Assembly: GCA_035631035.1 (NCBI GenBank)
Contig: DASQJL010000072.1
Location: forward strand, 1-62,435
Reading direction: 5' to 3'
From: Candidatus Binatia bacterium
GTDB taxonomy: Bacteria > Eisenbacteria > RBG-16-71-46 > SZUA-252
DNA length: 62,435 bases
The notes under the pieces: generated by a model
Told to the model about the DNA's origin: nothing
The model's database searches: none
Seen by the model: the letters and a program-made list of their open reading frames with translations, nothing else
Shown here: positions 45,737-54,692 of the stretch, piece after piece
Layout of the letters: every line of letters starts with the position of its first letter
How positions within the stretch are numbered: the first letter of the stretch is position 1
Made by a program: the position numbers and the translations under genes

Positions 45737-46397
45737 CCTCGGGCGCGGGCTCCGCTTCCTGGTCGGCGCCCTCGGCCGCGGCCGAGGCGGGCTCGGCTTC
45801 GGGCGGGCCCGCGGAAGCGTCCTCCGCGGCGGCGTCCGCCGTCGCCTCCGGCTCCATCTCCAGCCGCTCGCGCTCCTCCAGCACGGGGCCCAGTTCCTTG
45901 AGCTCCGGCAGATCGGAGAGGTCGTTGATCCCGATGTAGGAGAGGAACTCCGTCGAGGTCGCGTAGACGAGCGGCCGGCCGACGCCCTTGGAGCGCCCCT
46001 TGATGGCGACCAGGCCGCGCTCGAGCAGCGTGTGGAGCGAGCCGCTGGAATCCACGCCGCGGATGGAATCGATCTCCACCTTGGTCACGGGCTGCTTGTA
46101 GGCGACGATGGCGAGCGTCTCCAGCCCCGCTCGCGAGAGCCGCACCTTGCGCCGCGAGCGGAGCATCCGCTCGATCCACGGCGCGCATTCCTTCTTCGAC
46201 AGAAGCTGGTAGCCGCCCGCGATCTCGGCCAGGGTCACGCCCCGCTCGCTCTGCTCGTAGTCGCGCGCCATCTGCTCGAGCGCCTCGGCGACCGTGGCGG
46301 CATCGGGACCGTCGAGAACCTCGACGAGGGTCGAGAGCCCCACCGGCGCGTCGCTCGCAAAGAGGAGGGACTCCAGAATTTGCTTCGTGGTGGTCAT
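45726..46397 (-). CDS. scpB: Segregation and condensation protein B
   Basis: 223 residues: two winged-helix domains (ILESLLFASDAPVGLSTL and LSRAGLETLAIVAYKQPVTKVEID, SLHTLLERGLVAIKGRSKGVGRPLVYATSTEFLSYIG) match ScpB. An Ala/Glu-rich acidic tail of about 50 residues follows. It bridges SMC and ScpA in the condensin complex. ATG at 46397 overlaps the scpA stop (ATGA). Confidence 0.93.
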   Translation of the reverse strand: MTTTKQILESLLFASDAPVGLSTLVEVLDGPDAATVAEALEQMARDYEQSERGVTLAEIAGGYQLLSKKECAPWIERMLRSRRKVRLSRAGLETLAIVAYKQPVTKVEIDSIRGVDSSGSLHTLLERGLVAIKGRSKGVGRPLVYATSTEFLSYIGINDLSDLPELKELGPVLEERERLEMEPEATADAAAEDASAGPPEAEPASAAAEGADQEAEPAPEGAA

Positions 46398-47278
46398 CGC
46401 GCTCCCTCCCCGTCATCGGTCATCGGTAACTCGGACGCCGGGTCCTCGGCCGGCTGGCCGGCGCCCTCGCCGGGCGCGGACTCGTCCATCGCGTCCTCCG
46501 GAGGCGCCTCGCCGCGCCACTCGACCCAGATCGGACCGAACAGCTCTTCCTGGGCGACGTGCACGTTCCCCGCTTTCAGCATCTCGAGAAGCCCGAGGAA
46601 CGCCGTGATCTTCTCGATCCGGCTCACGAACGGCTCGAGCAGCTCCTCGAACAGCATGCGCGGGCGCTCGCGAAGATTGTTCGCGAGGAGCGCGATCGCC
46701 TCTTCCAGGCGGATCGGCTCGGCGACGATCGTGTGGACCGGCACCGGCGCCTGGCGCGAGAGCACCCCCTTCAGCGCGTCGAGAAGGCGGAAGAGGCTGA
46801 CCGGCAGGAGCTCGCTCGCCTCCGGGTCCTCGAGCTGCGCCGGGGCGCCGCGGTCGAAGCGCAGGCGGCGGTCTCCCTCCAGGCGCTCCAGCTCCTTCGA
46901 GGCGTCCTTGAAGCGGCGGTACTCGAGGAGCTGGCGCACCAGCCCTTCGCGCGGATCCTCTTCCTCTTCCTCGGCGGTGATCGGCGGCGGCAGGAGCATG
47001 CGCGCCTTGATGCGCATGAGGGTCGCCGCCATGACCAGGAACTCCCCGGCGACCTCCAGGTCCAGCTCGCGCATCAGCTCCAGCGTCTCCAAGTACTGGC
47101 GCGTGATCTTCGCGATCGGGATGTCGGTGATCTCGATCTCGTTCTGCTGGATGAGATGGAGCAGGAGGTCGAGCGGACCCTCGAACGCGGGAACGTGCAC
47201 GCGGATGCCCGTCTCGGTCGCCGGCTGGCTCTCGGTCGCCGGCTGCGTCGTCGTCACGTCCCCGCGCTCTTCGGTCAT
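46394..47278 (-). CDS. scpA: Segregation and condensation protein A
   Basis: 294 residues. FEGPLDLLLHLIQQNEIEITDIPIAKIT is the kleisin N-terminal domain, MAATLMRIKARMLLP is next, and the C-terminal winged helix ends around IWVEWRGEAPPED. It is the SMC kleisin, paired with ScpB. An 18-bp direct repeat (47213 and 47231) encodes a short PATESQ duplication at the N-terminus. ATG at 47278 overlaps trpS. Confidence 0.93.
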   Translation of the reverse strand: MTEERGDVTTTQPATESQPATETGIRVHVPAFEGPLDLLLHLIQQNEIEITDIPIAKITRQYLETLELMRELDLEVAGEFLVMAATLMRIKARMLLPPPITAEEEEEDPREGLVRQLLEYRRFKDASKELERLEGDRRLRFDRGAPAQLEDPEASELLPVSLFRLLDALKGVLSRQAPVPVHTIVAEPIRLEEAIALLANNLRERPRMLFEELLEPFVSRIEKITAFLGLLEMLKAGNVHVAQEELFGPIWVEWRGEAPPEDAMDESAPGEGAGQPAEDPASELPMTDDGEGAR

Positions 47279-48270
47279 CCGATCTTCATCGCCTCGCGCA
47301 CCTCGCGCATCGTTTCCTGGGCCACCGCGCGCGCCCTCGCCTCGCCGTGGCGCAGCGCCTCGACCACCCGCTCGGGGTGGGCCTCCAGCTCTCTCCGGCG
47401 CTCGCGGATCGGGGCGAGCTGCTCGGCGAGGATGGAGGAGAGGTCCCGCTTGTCGGCCACGCATCCCAGGCGCCCCTCCCGGCACGCCAGGTCGATCCCG
47501 GGAGCGTTCGCCGCGTTGAAGGCGCGATGATACGCGAAGACGACGCATCCGTCCGGGTTTCCCGGATCGGTCAGCCGGATCTTCTTCGGATCGGTGTAGG
47601 CGGTCTTCACCTTGGACGCGATCTCCTCGGGCGTGTCGGAGAGGAGGATCGTATTGCCGAGCGACTTGCTCATCCGCCGCCCGTCCAGCCCCGGCACGCG
47701 CGCGAAGCGGGTCAGCTTGGGCTCGGGCACCGGAAACACCTCGCCGTAGAGGGAGTTGAACTTCCTCGCGATCTCCCGCGTCACCTCGACGTGGGGCACC
47801 TGGTCCTCGCCGACCGGAACCAGGTTCGCCTTGTAGAGCAGGATGTCCGCCGCCTGCAGCACCGGATAGCCCAGGTGCCCGTAGGAGATCCGGTCCTCCA
47901 GCTCCAGGTCGCGCGCCTGGTCCTTCACCGTGGGGTTCCGTTCCAGGCGGCTGGTCGTGACCAGCATCGAGAACAAGAGGTGCAGCTCCGCGTGCTCCTT
48001 CACCCGCGACTGCACGAACACCGGGCTCGTCTCGGGATCGATTCCCGCGGCCAGCCAGTCGGCCACCATCTCCAGCGTGTTCGGAAGGATCTGGTCGGTG
48101 TGCTCGTAGTCGGTGGTGAGCGCGTGCCAGTCGGCAACCATGTGGAAGTTCTCGCTGGAGTCCTGGAGCGCCACCCAGTTCTGGAGCGCGCCGAGGTAGT
48201 TCCCCAGGTGCAGCCTCCCGGTCGGCCGCATGCCGCTCAGGATGCGCGGGCGCTTCGGCGCGGCGCTCAT
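47275..48270 (-). CDS. trpS: Tryptophanyl-tRNA synthetase
   Basis: 331 residues. SGMRPTGRLHLGNYLGAL includes the HIGH-type motif HLGN, and RMSKSLGN is the KMSKS motif. GEDQVPHVEVTREIARKFN is the family's dimer and ATP-binding region. It charges tRNA-Trp. ATG at 48270 overlaps the M50 protease stop (ATGA). TrpS upstream of scpA/scpB is common in deltaproteobacteria-like gene orders. Confidence 0.96.
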   Translation of the reverse strand: MSAAPKRPRILSGMRPTGRLHLGNYLGALQNWVALQDSSENFHMVADWHALTTDYEHTDQILPNTLEMVADWLAAGIDPETSPVFVQSRVKEHAELHLLFSMLVTTSRLERNPTVKDQARDLELEDRISYGHLGYPVLQAADILLYKANLVPVGEDQVPHVEVTREIARKFNSLYGEVFPVPEPKLTRFARVPGLDGRRMSKSLGNTILLSDTPEEIASKVKTAYTDPKKIRLTDPGNPDGCVVFAYHRAFNAANAPGIDLACREGRLGCVADKRDLSSILAEQLAPIRERRRELEAHPERVVEALRHGEARARAVAQETMREVREAMKIG

Positions 48271-48911
48271 CCGACGAGCCCTCCGGTGAAGAGGCGGGTC
48301 AGGACCGCGACCACCGGCAGGATCAGCATGCCGATGATCGAAATGCGCGTCAGGTTGCCGATCAGGATCAGCCCGAGGAGCAGCATGGGGCCGATCGGCT
48401 CGAGCGCGCGGTAGCGCTCGGCCGCGCGCGCGGGCAGGAGCCCGGTCAGGATGCGCGAGCCGTCCAGGGGAAAGATCGGGATCAAGTTGAAGACCGCCAG
48501 CATGAGGTTGAGATAGACGCTGTACCGGACCATGTCCACGAGGGCCGCGCCCATGATGGTCTGGGAGAGATACGCGTTTCCGTCCACCGCGCGCAAGAGC
48601 GTTCCGAAGAGGGCGGCGAGAACGACGTTCGACGCGGGGCCCGCGAGGGCGATCCACATCATGTCGCGCCGGGGGTGCGCCAGGTAGCGGGCGTCCACCG
48701 GAACCGGCTTGGCCCATCCGAAGCCGGCGATGAGGAGCAGGATGGTGCCGATCGGATCGAGGTGCGCGAGCGGGTTCAGCGTGAGCCGGCCGAGCAGCCT
48801 CGCGGTGGGATCGCCCATCCGCGACGCAACGTAGGCGTGGCTGAATTCATGGACGGTGAGCGCGAAGAGAATGGGCGGAATGAGCAGCAGCATCCCCGCG
48901 ACGCCGTCCAC
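48267..48911 (-). CDS. Site-2 protease family (M50) membrane metalloprotease
   Basis: 214 residues. HEFSHAYVA is the HEXXH zinc site in the first membrane segment, and NLIPIFPLDGSRI is the NPDG-type second motif (here PLDG). LAGPASNVVLA is a further M50 mark. Family members cleave proteins inside the membrane. GTG at 48911 has a GGGAGGA ribosome site. It heads the trpS-scpA-scpB run and has no PDZ domain. The substrate is unknown. Confidence 0.85.
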   Translation of the reverse strand: MDGVAGMLLLIPPILFALTVHEFSHAYVASRMGDPTARLLGRLTLNPLAHLDPIGTILLLIAGFGWAKPVPVDARYLAHPRRDMMWIALAGPASNVVLAALFGTLLRAVDGNAYLSQTIMGAALVDMVRYSVYLNLMLAVFNLIPIFPLDGSRILTGLLPARAAERYRALEPIGPMLLLGLILIGNLTRISIIGMLILPVVAVLTRLFTGGLVG

Positions 48912-48944
48912 CCGGTCCTCCCTGCCCCTGCGCCCGAAACGAGC

Positions 48945-50501
48945 CTAGGGCTGTCCCTCGCGTCCGGAGGGTTTCAGCGACACTTCCGCCGAGTGCGTGA
49001 ACCAGCGCGCGGCGGCATCCCGAACGTCCTCGGGCTTCAGCTGCAGGAGCGCGGTCTCGAACTGGCGGGGGAACTCGGTGGTGACGCCCTGGACCTCCCA
49101 CCGGGAGAGGTTGCGCGCCCGGATCACCGGCTCGTTCTGCTTCCAGAAGAACCCGTTCTGCACGCGCTTCACCTGGACGCCCCACTCGCCCTTGTCGAAG
49201 GGCGTGGTCTTGATCTGCTCGAAGACGGCGGCGACCGTGTCGCGCGCCGCCGCATAGTTCTCCGGCTTGGCGGCGAGATGGACCGCCACGCTCGAGCGAT
49301 GCGGATAGCTCGGATACATCACGCCGACGGCGGCGGCCTGCTCCCGCTGCGGCATCCAGAACGTGATCGGCGAGCGGTCGGCCGAGCGCAGGTAGGAGTC
49401 GATCACCATGAACGCCGGGTAGTCGCGGTCGGCATAGCCGGGAGCCGGATAGCCGTAGACCAGCGAGCGCGCCAGGATCGGGCGCTCGGCCGTGATCACG
49501 GTGTCGGCGGCAGGTCCGTGCGGCATCACCGACGGCGGCGCCGGAGGCGGGCCGGCAGGTGCGGCGGCGAAGAGCTTCTCGAGCTGCGCCATCGTCTTCT
49601 TGGCGTCGACGTTCCCCACGACCGACACGGCCATGTTCCCGCCGACGAAGAGCTTCTTGTAGAGCGCGAGGACGTCGGAGCGCCGCGTTTCGGATAGCGA
49701 CTGCACGCTGCCGTGCGGCGGGCGCGCGAGCGGGCTCCCCTGGTACATCGCTCCGAGGAAGTAGGTGTAGGTCGCGAGGAGCGGGTTCTCGACGTCGTCG
49801 GCGGCGCGCGCCAGGAAGTAGCTCCTCGAGTTCTCGACCGCGGTGTCGGGGAAGGACGGCGAAAGAACGATCTGCGCGAGGAGATCGACCGCGTTGGTAG
49901 CACCCTCGCGAAGGGTCTGGAAGCCGACCTGGCCGTAGTCGGCGCTCGCGCCCGATTCCAGAGTGACCTTGTCGGCGAGGAGGCGGAGCTGCAGCTCGGC
50001 CGGGGGCAGCTTCTTCGTCCCCGACGTGAGCGCGCGCATCAGCACCTGCGAGAGGCCGGCCGTCTGGTCATCCTCGTACATCGTCCCCATGCGCAACGCC
50101 ACCATGCCCGCCACGTCCGCGCTGGTCCGCTGCTCCTGGACCATGAGCACGACGCCGTTCTTGAGGACCTTGCGGAAGATCGGGGTGCCGGGGTCGTACA
50201 TCGCGACGCGGGGCCGCTCGGGCAGCACCGGCATGACCCGCTCGTGAAACTCCTCGGCGGGCTGGCTGGAGTCGGGGGTGGCCGAGGCGGTGTCGGAAGG
50301 CGCGGCCGGCGAGGCCTGGGCGGTGGTCGGGTCCGCTTGGGCGAGGACGCACGCGCCTGGTGCCGGCCCGGCGGAGGCCGTGGAGACCGGCATGGCCAGG
50401 GTGATCATCAGGGCCGCGACAAGGCCGGAAACAGCCACGACGCAGCCTGAGGCGACCCGCGAAAGTCGTTTGGGCAAAAGAAGATTCGAGATCAGGGACA
50501 T
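48945..50501 (-). CDS. Secreted M16-family peptidase homologue lacking the zinc motif
   Basis: 518 residues: signal peptide (VASGCVVAVSGLVAALMITLAMPVSTASA region), a Pro/Ala/Ser-rich spacer, then two M16 (pitrilysin/insulinase) domains. The usual HXXEH site is absent; the equivalent stretch reads GLSQVLMRALTSGT. It is therefore most likely non-catalytic, as in the inactive halves of M16 pairs. No active M16 partner is nearby. ATG at 50501 was chosen because it opens the hydrophobic leader; a TTG at 50537 is the alternative. Confidence 0.8.
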   Translation of the reverse strand: MSLISNLLLPKRLSRVASGCVVAVSGLVAALMITLAMPVSTASAGPAPGACVLAQADPTTAQASPAAPSDTASATPDSSQPAEEFHERVMPVLPERPRVAMYDPGTPIFRKVLKNGVVLMVQEQRTSADVAGMVALRMGTMYEDDQTAGLSQVLMRALTSGTKKLPPAELQLRLLADKVTLESGASADYGQVGFQTLREGATNAVDLLAQIVLSPSFPDTAVENSRSYFLARAADDVENPLLATYTYFLGAMYQGSPLARPPHGSVQSLSETRRSDVLALYKKLFVGGNMAVSVVGNVDAKKTMAQLEKLFAAAPAGPPPAPPSVMPHGPAADTVITAERPILARSLVYGYPAPGYADRDYPAFMVIDSYLRSADRSPITFWMPQREQAAAVGVMYPSYPHRSSVAVHLAAKPENYAAARDTVAAVFEQIKTTPFDKGEWGVQVKRVQNGFFWKQNEPVIRARNLSRWEVQGVTTEFPRQFETALLQLKPEDVRDAAARWFTHSAEVSLKPSGREGQP

Positions 50502-50669
50502 TTTCCCGAGAATAGCAGACCCACCGCGCTCCGTCAACGCGGCGGGCGATGTGCACGCCGTGTGTACCTTGCAAACACCGCCCCCGAGGACATTTCGCCC
50601 GTTAAGTTCGCCCGCGCCGAGGCCGATTTTTCAGATGAGGCCGGGGGGCCTTTACGAGAGGAAGGCGAA

Positions 50670-51170
50670 ATGGGACGTCTCGGCATGGACCGCGCGCGTC
50701 TTCGCCGCGGAAATTGCGTCCTGGCCGCCGGCATGGCGATCAGCCTGCTGGCCGCGATGCCGCGGATCGCTCCCGCCGCCTCGGCGCCCGCTTCCCCCGC
50801 CTTCCCCACGCTCGCCAACGCCGCCGGTGTTCCCAAGGCCGCGCTCGATCAATTCCGGGGGATCTGCTCCGACCTGGAGACCGCCCGCGCCCGCCTTGCG
50901 AACGGGCGCCTGGACGAGTCCGCGTTCGCCGACACGCTGCTCGCGCTGTTCTCGCGGGCCGACACCCTCGCCCAGACCCTCGCCGCCGGCGCCCGCGGCA
51001 ATCCGGCGTGGATCACGCTCCAGCGCGGGGTGGGCTACCTGATCGAATCGCTCCGGGACAACTGGGTCGGGATCGCCGCCAAGAACGGGATGAGCTTCGC
51101 CGAGGCGGACACCGCGCTGAAAGCGGCCGTCGCCTGGCGGACCGACGTGGCGGAGGCCTCGACGCCCTGA
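50670..51170 (+). CDS. Small secreted hypothetical protein
   Basis: 166 residues with an N-terminal signal sequence (LAAGMAISLLAAMPRIAPAASA), then an all-helical mature part of about 120 residues with no recognised domain. The ribosome site GAGGAAGG precedes ATG at 50670; longer in-frame starts add non-conserved residues. It is divergent from the M16-like gene and converges on fkbM with only 34 bp between the two stops. No function is assigned. Confidence 0.7.
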   Translation: MGRLGMDRARLRRGNCVLAAGMAISLLAAMPRIAPAASAPASPAFPTLANAAGVPKAALDQFRGICSDLETARARLANGRLDESAFADTLLALFSRADTLAQTLAAGARGNPAWITLQRGVGYLIESLRDNWVGIAAKNGMSFAEADTALKAAVAWRTDVAEASTP

Positions 51171-51204
51171 CGTCGCAATCCTCTGAGCCGAGACCGCCGA
51201 ACCG

Positions 51205-51951
51205 CTAGGGACCCGCCACGAAGTAGTAGTTCCGCCCCTCGTCGAACTGATCCGTGAAGCCACCCCGCGACAGCGGCCCTTTTCCTTCCAGCCAATCCCC
51301 GAGGAGCGACACCTTGAGTCCGATCGCGTCCGCGAGCAGATCGTAGATCGCCTCGGGCCGGGCCTCGAAGTAGTCCGCGCCGCCGATTCCCGACTCGAAG
51401 ACGATCACGGGGCGCCAGCGCCGGAGTAGCTCGACCCCGCCCTGCAAGAGCCCGAGCTCCCCCCCTTCCACGTCGATCTTCACGAAGCCGATGGGAAGCT
51501 CGCGCGGCACGACGCGGTCCAGCGTCTCCATGGGAACACGGATCTCCTCGGTGGGCTCTCCCCCCCAGTACTTCGGACGAGGCCGCAAACCGCTCAGGGC
51601 GGGATGGGCGATCGCGCGATGGAACGGGACCTCTCCCGGCCGATCGCCCAGGGCATAGGGGAGCACACGGACATCGGGAAAGGCCGCCTCGAGCTTCCGG
51701 AATTTTTCGGGATTGGGCTCGAACGCGAGATGGCGGCCACGCGGCGCGAGCCGGCAGAGGTGCCGCAGCATGCCCCCCTCGAACGCCCCGGCGTCGATCG
51801 CGTTGGCGGCGGGCGTGAGGACGCGCCGCATGATCGCGATCGTCTGCGCGTCGTAGAGATGGCTCTTGTTTCCGGTGATCGCGGCGTACAGCCGCTTGGC
51901 GGGCGCCTCCCACCGGGTCCCGACGATCGCGCGGCCGGCTTGTCGGATCAT
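51205..51951 (-). CDS. FkbM-family methyltransferase
   Basis: 248 residues. AIDAGAFEGGMLRHLCRLAPRG is the SAM-binding motif I, FEPNPEKFRKLEAAFP is the acidic loop, and FVKIDVEGGELGLLQGG is the FkbM signature. The family methylates hydroxyls on sugars, polyketides or lipids. ATG at 51951. The gene stands alone beside tRNA-Ala, with no visible biosynthetic neighbours, so the acceptor is unknown. Confidence 0.85.
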   Translation of the reverse strand: MIRQAGRAIVGTRWEAPAKRLYAAITGNKSHLYDAQTIAIMRRVLTPAANAIDAGAFEGGMLRHLCRLAPRGRHLAFEPNPEKFRKLEAAFPDVRVLPYALGDRPGEVPFHRAIAHPALSGLRPRPKYWGGEPTEEIRVPMETLDRVVPRELPIGFVKIDVEGGELGLLQGGVELLRRWRPVIVFESGIGGADYFEARPEAIYDLLADAIGLKVSLLGDWLEGKGPLSRGGFTDQFDEGRNYYFVAGP

Positions 51952-52070
51952 GGGATTTGCGTGGCCCTCCGCCCGGGTCTTCCGCTGTTGTCGTTCTTGG
52001 AGCTACAGGAAGGGGCGAAAGGTGCCGACAGCATTTGGTGCCGGAAGGCTTGCGAGCGAACAAAGTAAGA

Positions 52071-52146
52071 TGGTGGAGCTGGCGGGGTTCGAACCCGCTA
52101 CCTCTTGACTGCCAGTCAAGCGCTCTCCCAACTGAGCTACAGCCCC
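52071..52146 (-). tRNA. tRNA-Ala (anticodon GGC)
   Basis: Cloverleaf on the minus strand: acceptor GGGGCTG/CAGCTCC with one G-T pair, D arm GTAGCTCAGTTGGGAGAGC, anticodon stem CTTGA/TCAAG with loop CTGGCAG giving GGC, T arm GGTTCGAACCC, and encoded CCA (52073-52071). Confidence 0.96.
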
Positions 52147-52267
52147 ATCCTGTCGCAGCGGAACGAGAGTACCCTTGGCTCCGGAGCCCGTCAACGACCA
52201 TGGACTGGAACTTCCGCCCCCCGGTGCCGCCCTTGACCCCGCGCTTCCCTGCGGCGAGTATGCGCCC

Positions 52268-53695
52268 GTGCCTCCGCTGACCGGCCATCGCTACCACTTC
52301 AGCGGCGTCGGCGGGAGCGGCATGGCCCCTCTCGCGATGCTCACCGTCGCCCTGGGCGCCGACGTGACCGGCTCCGACCGGAATCACGACCGGGGCGTCG
52401 CGATGCACGTGTTCGAGGACCTGCGGCGCTCCGGCGTCCACCTCCTTCCCCAGGACGGCTCGGGGGTGACCGAGGGGCTGACCGCCCTGGTCCATTCCAC
52501 GGCCGTCGAGACCTCCAATCCCGATTTCGCGCGAGCGCAGGCGCTGGACATCGCCTGCGTCCGGCGCGGCTCCTTCCTCGCGCGCCTCGCCGCTTCACGG
52601 CGCGCCGTGGCGATCGCCGGGACGAGCGGCAAGTCCACGGTGACCGCGATGACCGCGCACATCCTGGTCGCCGCCGGCTTCGACCCCAGCTTCCTCGGGG
52701 GCGGCGCGGCCGCCGGCCTCGCGGGCGCCACGCCCCCGGGCGGCCTGCGTGTCGGAGGCTCGGATTGGTTCGTGGTCGAGACCGACGAGAGCGACGGCAG
52801 CGTCGCGGAGTTCGCTCCGGCCGTCGCCGTGCTCACAAACCTGAGCCGCGACCACAAGGAGATCGAGGAAACGGCCCGCAATTTCGAATCGCTCCTGGCC
52901 GGAACGCGGGAGCGCGCCGTGATCCACGTGAGCGATCCCGAGCTGGCGCACGTCCGCGTCCCGGAGGGTCTGGACGTCCTCCGCGTGGCGATGCCTGGCG
53001 CGACGTGGGCCGAGCCCGCGCTCCGCGCGAGCGCGATCGAGCTCACCCCCGACGGCGTCCGCTTCGCGATCAACGGCGTTGGGGTGCGCGTGCCCTTCCC
53101 CGGCATCCTCACTGTCGAGAACGCGCTCCTCGCCTGCGGCGCGGCCGTGGCCTCCGGGGTGCTGCTCGAGACCGCCGCACCGGCGCTCGCCACCTTCGGC
53201 GGGGTGCGCCGCCGGCTGGAGCGGATCGGCGGCCATCACGGTGTCGACGTCTTCGACGACTTCGCGCACAACCCCGTGAAGATCCGGGCCGCGCTGCGCG
53301 CGCTCCGCCCCGCGGGGTCGCTTCGCGTTTACTACCAGCCCCACGGCTACGGCCCCACGCGCTTTTTCGCCGAGGAGATGACCGAGGCGTTCCGCGACGA
53401 GCTCCGCTCGGGCGACCGCCTGTACCTGGCGCCGATCTACGACGCCGGGGGCACGGCCGACCGCTCGATCCGCTCCGAGGATCTCGTCCGCAGCATGGGC
53501 GACCGCGGGGTTCCCGTGGTCCTCGCCCCCACGCGGGACGAGGCGTCGCGGGCCATGACCGAGGAGCTCCGGCCCGGCGACCGGCTCCTGGTCATGGGCG
53601 CCCGCGACGACACCCTTCCCGCCTTCGCCCGGTCGGTCTACGCCGCGCTAGTCACGCGCGACGACGCGCCGGCCGCACAGCGCGAACGCGCCTAG
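52268..53695 (+). CDS. MurC/Mpl-like Mur ligase family protein (divergent)
   Basis: About 475 residues: N-terminal MurC-like Rossmann domain (YHFSGVGGSGMAPLAML, GSDRN), central ATPase with GTSGKSTVTAMTAHI (canonical GTHGKTT), VETDESDGS and NLSRDHKEIEE, and a C-terminal domain with DDFAHNPVKI (canonical DDYAHHP). These are the right motifs in the right order with several substitutions. GTG at 52268 keeps the conserved core; TTG at 52175 would add 31 unconserved residues. Family members join amino acids or peptides to UDP-MurNAc; the substrate here may differ. It stands apart from any mur cluster and its 3' end overlaps the next gene by 48 bp on the other strand. Confidence 0.75.
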   Translation: MPPLTGHRYHFSGVGGSGMAPLAMLTVALGADVTGSDRNHDRGVAMHVFEDLRRSGVHLLPQDGSGVTEGLTALVHSTAVETSNPDFARAQALDIACVRRGSFLARLAASRRAVAIAGTSGKSTVTAMTAHILVAAGFDPSFLGGGAAAGLAGATPPGGLRVGGSDWFVVETDESDGSVAEFAPAVAVLTNLSRDHKEIEETARNFESLLAGTRERAVIHVSDPELAHVRVPEGLDVLRVAMPGATWAEPALRASAIELTPDGVRFAINGVGVRVPFPGILTVENALLACGAAVASGVLLETAAPALATFGGVRRRLERIGGHHGVDVFDDFAHNPVKIRAALRALRPAGSLRVYYQPHGYGPTRFFAEEMTEAFRDELRSGDRLYLAPIYDAGGTADRSIRSEDLVRSMGDRGVPVVLAPTRDEASRAMTEELRPGDRLLVMGARDDTLPAFARSVYAALVTRDDAPAAQRERA

Positions 53696-54496
53696 TCCCG
53701 CCAGCCAGAGCGATCCCGACCCGGGCTCGGGCAGCGAGATCGGATCGGGAGGCGGAGGCGCTGTCTCGCCGGCCTCGCTGAAGCTGCCGGTCCACGCGCC
53801 GCACGTCACGCTGATCCCCCCGAACGAGAAGGTGGGGATGTCGAACCCGAACCCGAGGCGCGCTCCCTCGGTCATCCGCTGGAACGCCGAGATCCGCACG
53901 AAATCGGGGATGTCGATCCACTGGCCGGGCGCCAGGTGCACGTTGGCGAGGTAGGCGGCGAGGTCCGCGCCTGAGGCGCCGGTGAGCCCGATCCAGTTGT
54001 CGGCGACGCCGGTCAAGGCGCCGCCGCCCCCGCCGTTCGATCCCGACGCGGGCGAGCTGACCGCGTAGACGGAGTCGGTCAGGTCGATCACCGTCCGGCT
54101 CACGGCTCCCTCCGCTCCCGCGGCTCCCGATTTACCCGCGGCGCCCCCCGCGCCGACGTTCAGCTTGGACGAATAGCCCGTGATCCCGTTCACCCCGGTG
54201 AGCACGGAGACGCCGGGCAGGACGTCGGGGAACGCGATCTCCTGGTCGGAGGTGTTCTGGACGCGCACGGTCAAGCCCAGCGCGCCCGAGGGGTCGAAGA
54301 GAAGCGGCGCGCCGAGCTGGGTGAGCGTGGTGCCGCTGAGCGACTCCTGCGCGAGGGGATCCGCGACCGTGGTCGATCCGTCCGTCGCGGTCGCGCCACC
54401 GACCAGCGTGAGCGAGATCAACCCGGCCGCGGCCGATCCGGGTCCGAGCAGGAATGCGACGGCAAGAAACGGGAACAGCAGACGACGATGGGACAC
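53648..54496 (-). CDS. PEP-CTERM-type surface protein
   Basis: 282 residues: N-terminal signal peptide (LLFPFLAVAFLLGPGSAAAG), a Gly/Ala-rich mature region with no known domain, and a C-terminal tripartite sorting tail: PEPGSGSL, hydrophobic LAGLGAFALCG, then RRVVARD. That is the PEP-CTERM plan, recognised by an exosortase. GTG at 54496 with a GGAGG ribosome site. It overlaps the Mur ligase gene tail to tail over 48 bp. No exosortase gene is in the window. Confidence 0.75.
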   Translation of the reverse strand: MSHRRLLFPFLAVAFLLGPGSAAAGLISLTLVGGATATDGSTTVADPLAQESLSGTTLTQLGAPLLFDPSGALGLTVRVQNTSDQEIAFPDVLPGVSVLTGVNGITGYSSKLNVGAGGAAGKSGAAGAEGAVSRTVIDLTDSVYAVSSPASGSNGGGGGALTGVADNWIGLTGASGADLAAYLANVHLAPGQWIDIPDFVRISAFQRMTEGARLGFGFDIPTFSFGGISVTCGAWTGSFSEAGETAPPPPDPISLPEPGSGSLWLAGLGAFALCGRRVVARD

Positions 54497-54608
54497 GGCA
54501 GGCCTCCGGGAATGGGTGGTGTCGGGAACCGGGGCCTACTGCGAGAGGCGTGCCGCGATCGAGCGAGCCGGAGCCGCGCGCGCGGCGGCGCGTGCGGGCG
54601 CGACAAAA

Positions 54609-54640
54609 GGGCTCCGCGCCGCTTCCATGGCACGGAGCCC
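54609..54640 (-). terminator. Intrinsic terminator after P5C dehydrogenase gene
   Basis: Reading leftwards, an 8-bp stem (GGGCTCCG/CGGAGCCC) with a 16-nt loop is followed by TTTTG. It lies about 53 nt past the stop at 54693 and before the PEP-CTERM gene start. Confidence 0.65.
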
Positions 54641-54692
54641 AAAATCACGAAACGTCAACGCGCGGTAACGCGCGCGCCGACGATCGGCGACG

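Noticed and set aside
47213-47248. 18-bp tandem repeat in scpA
   Set aside because: Only two copies, inside the coding frame (PATESQ duplication); too short to be a repeat element or to suggest more than slippage.
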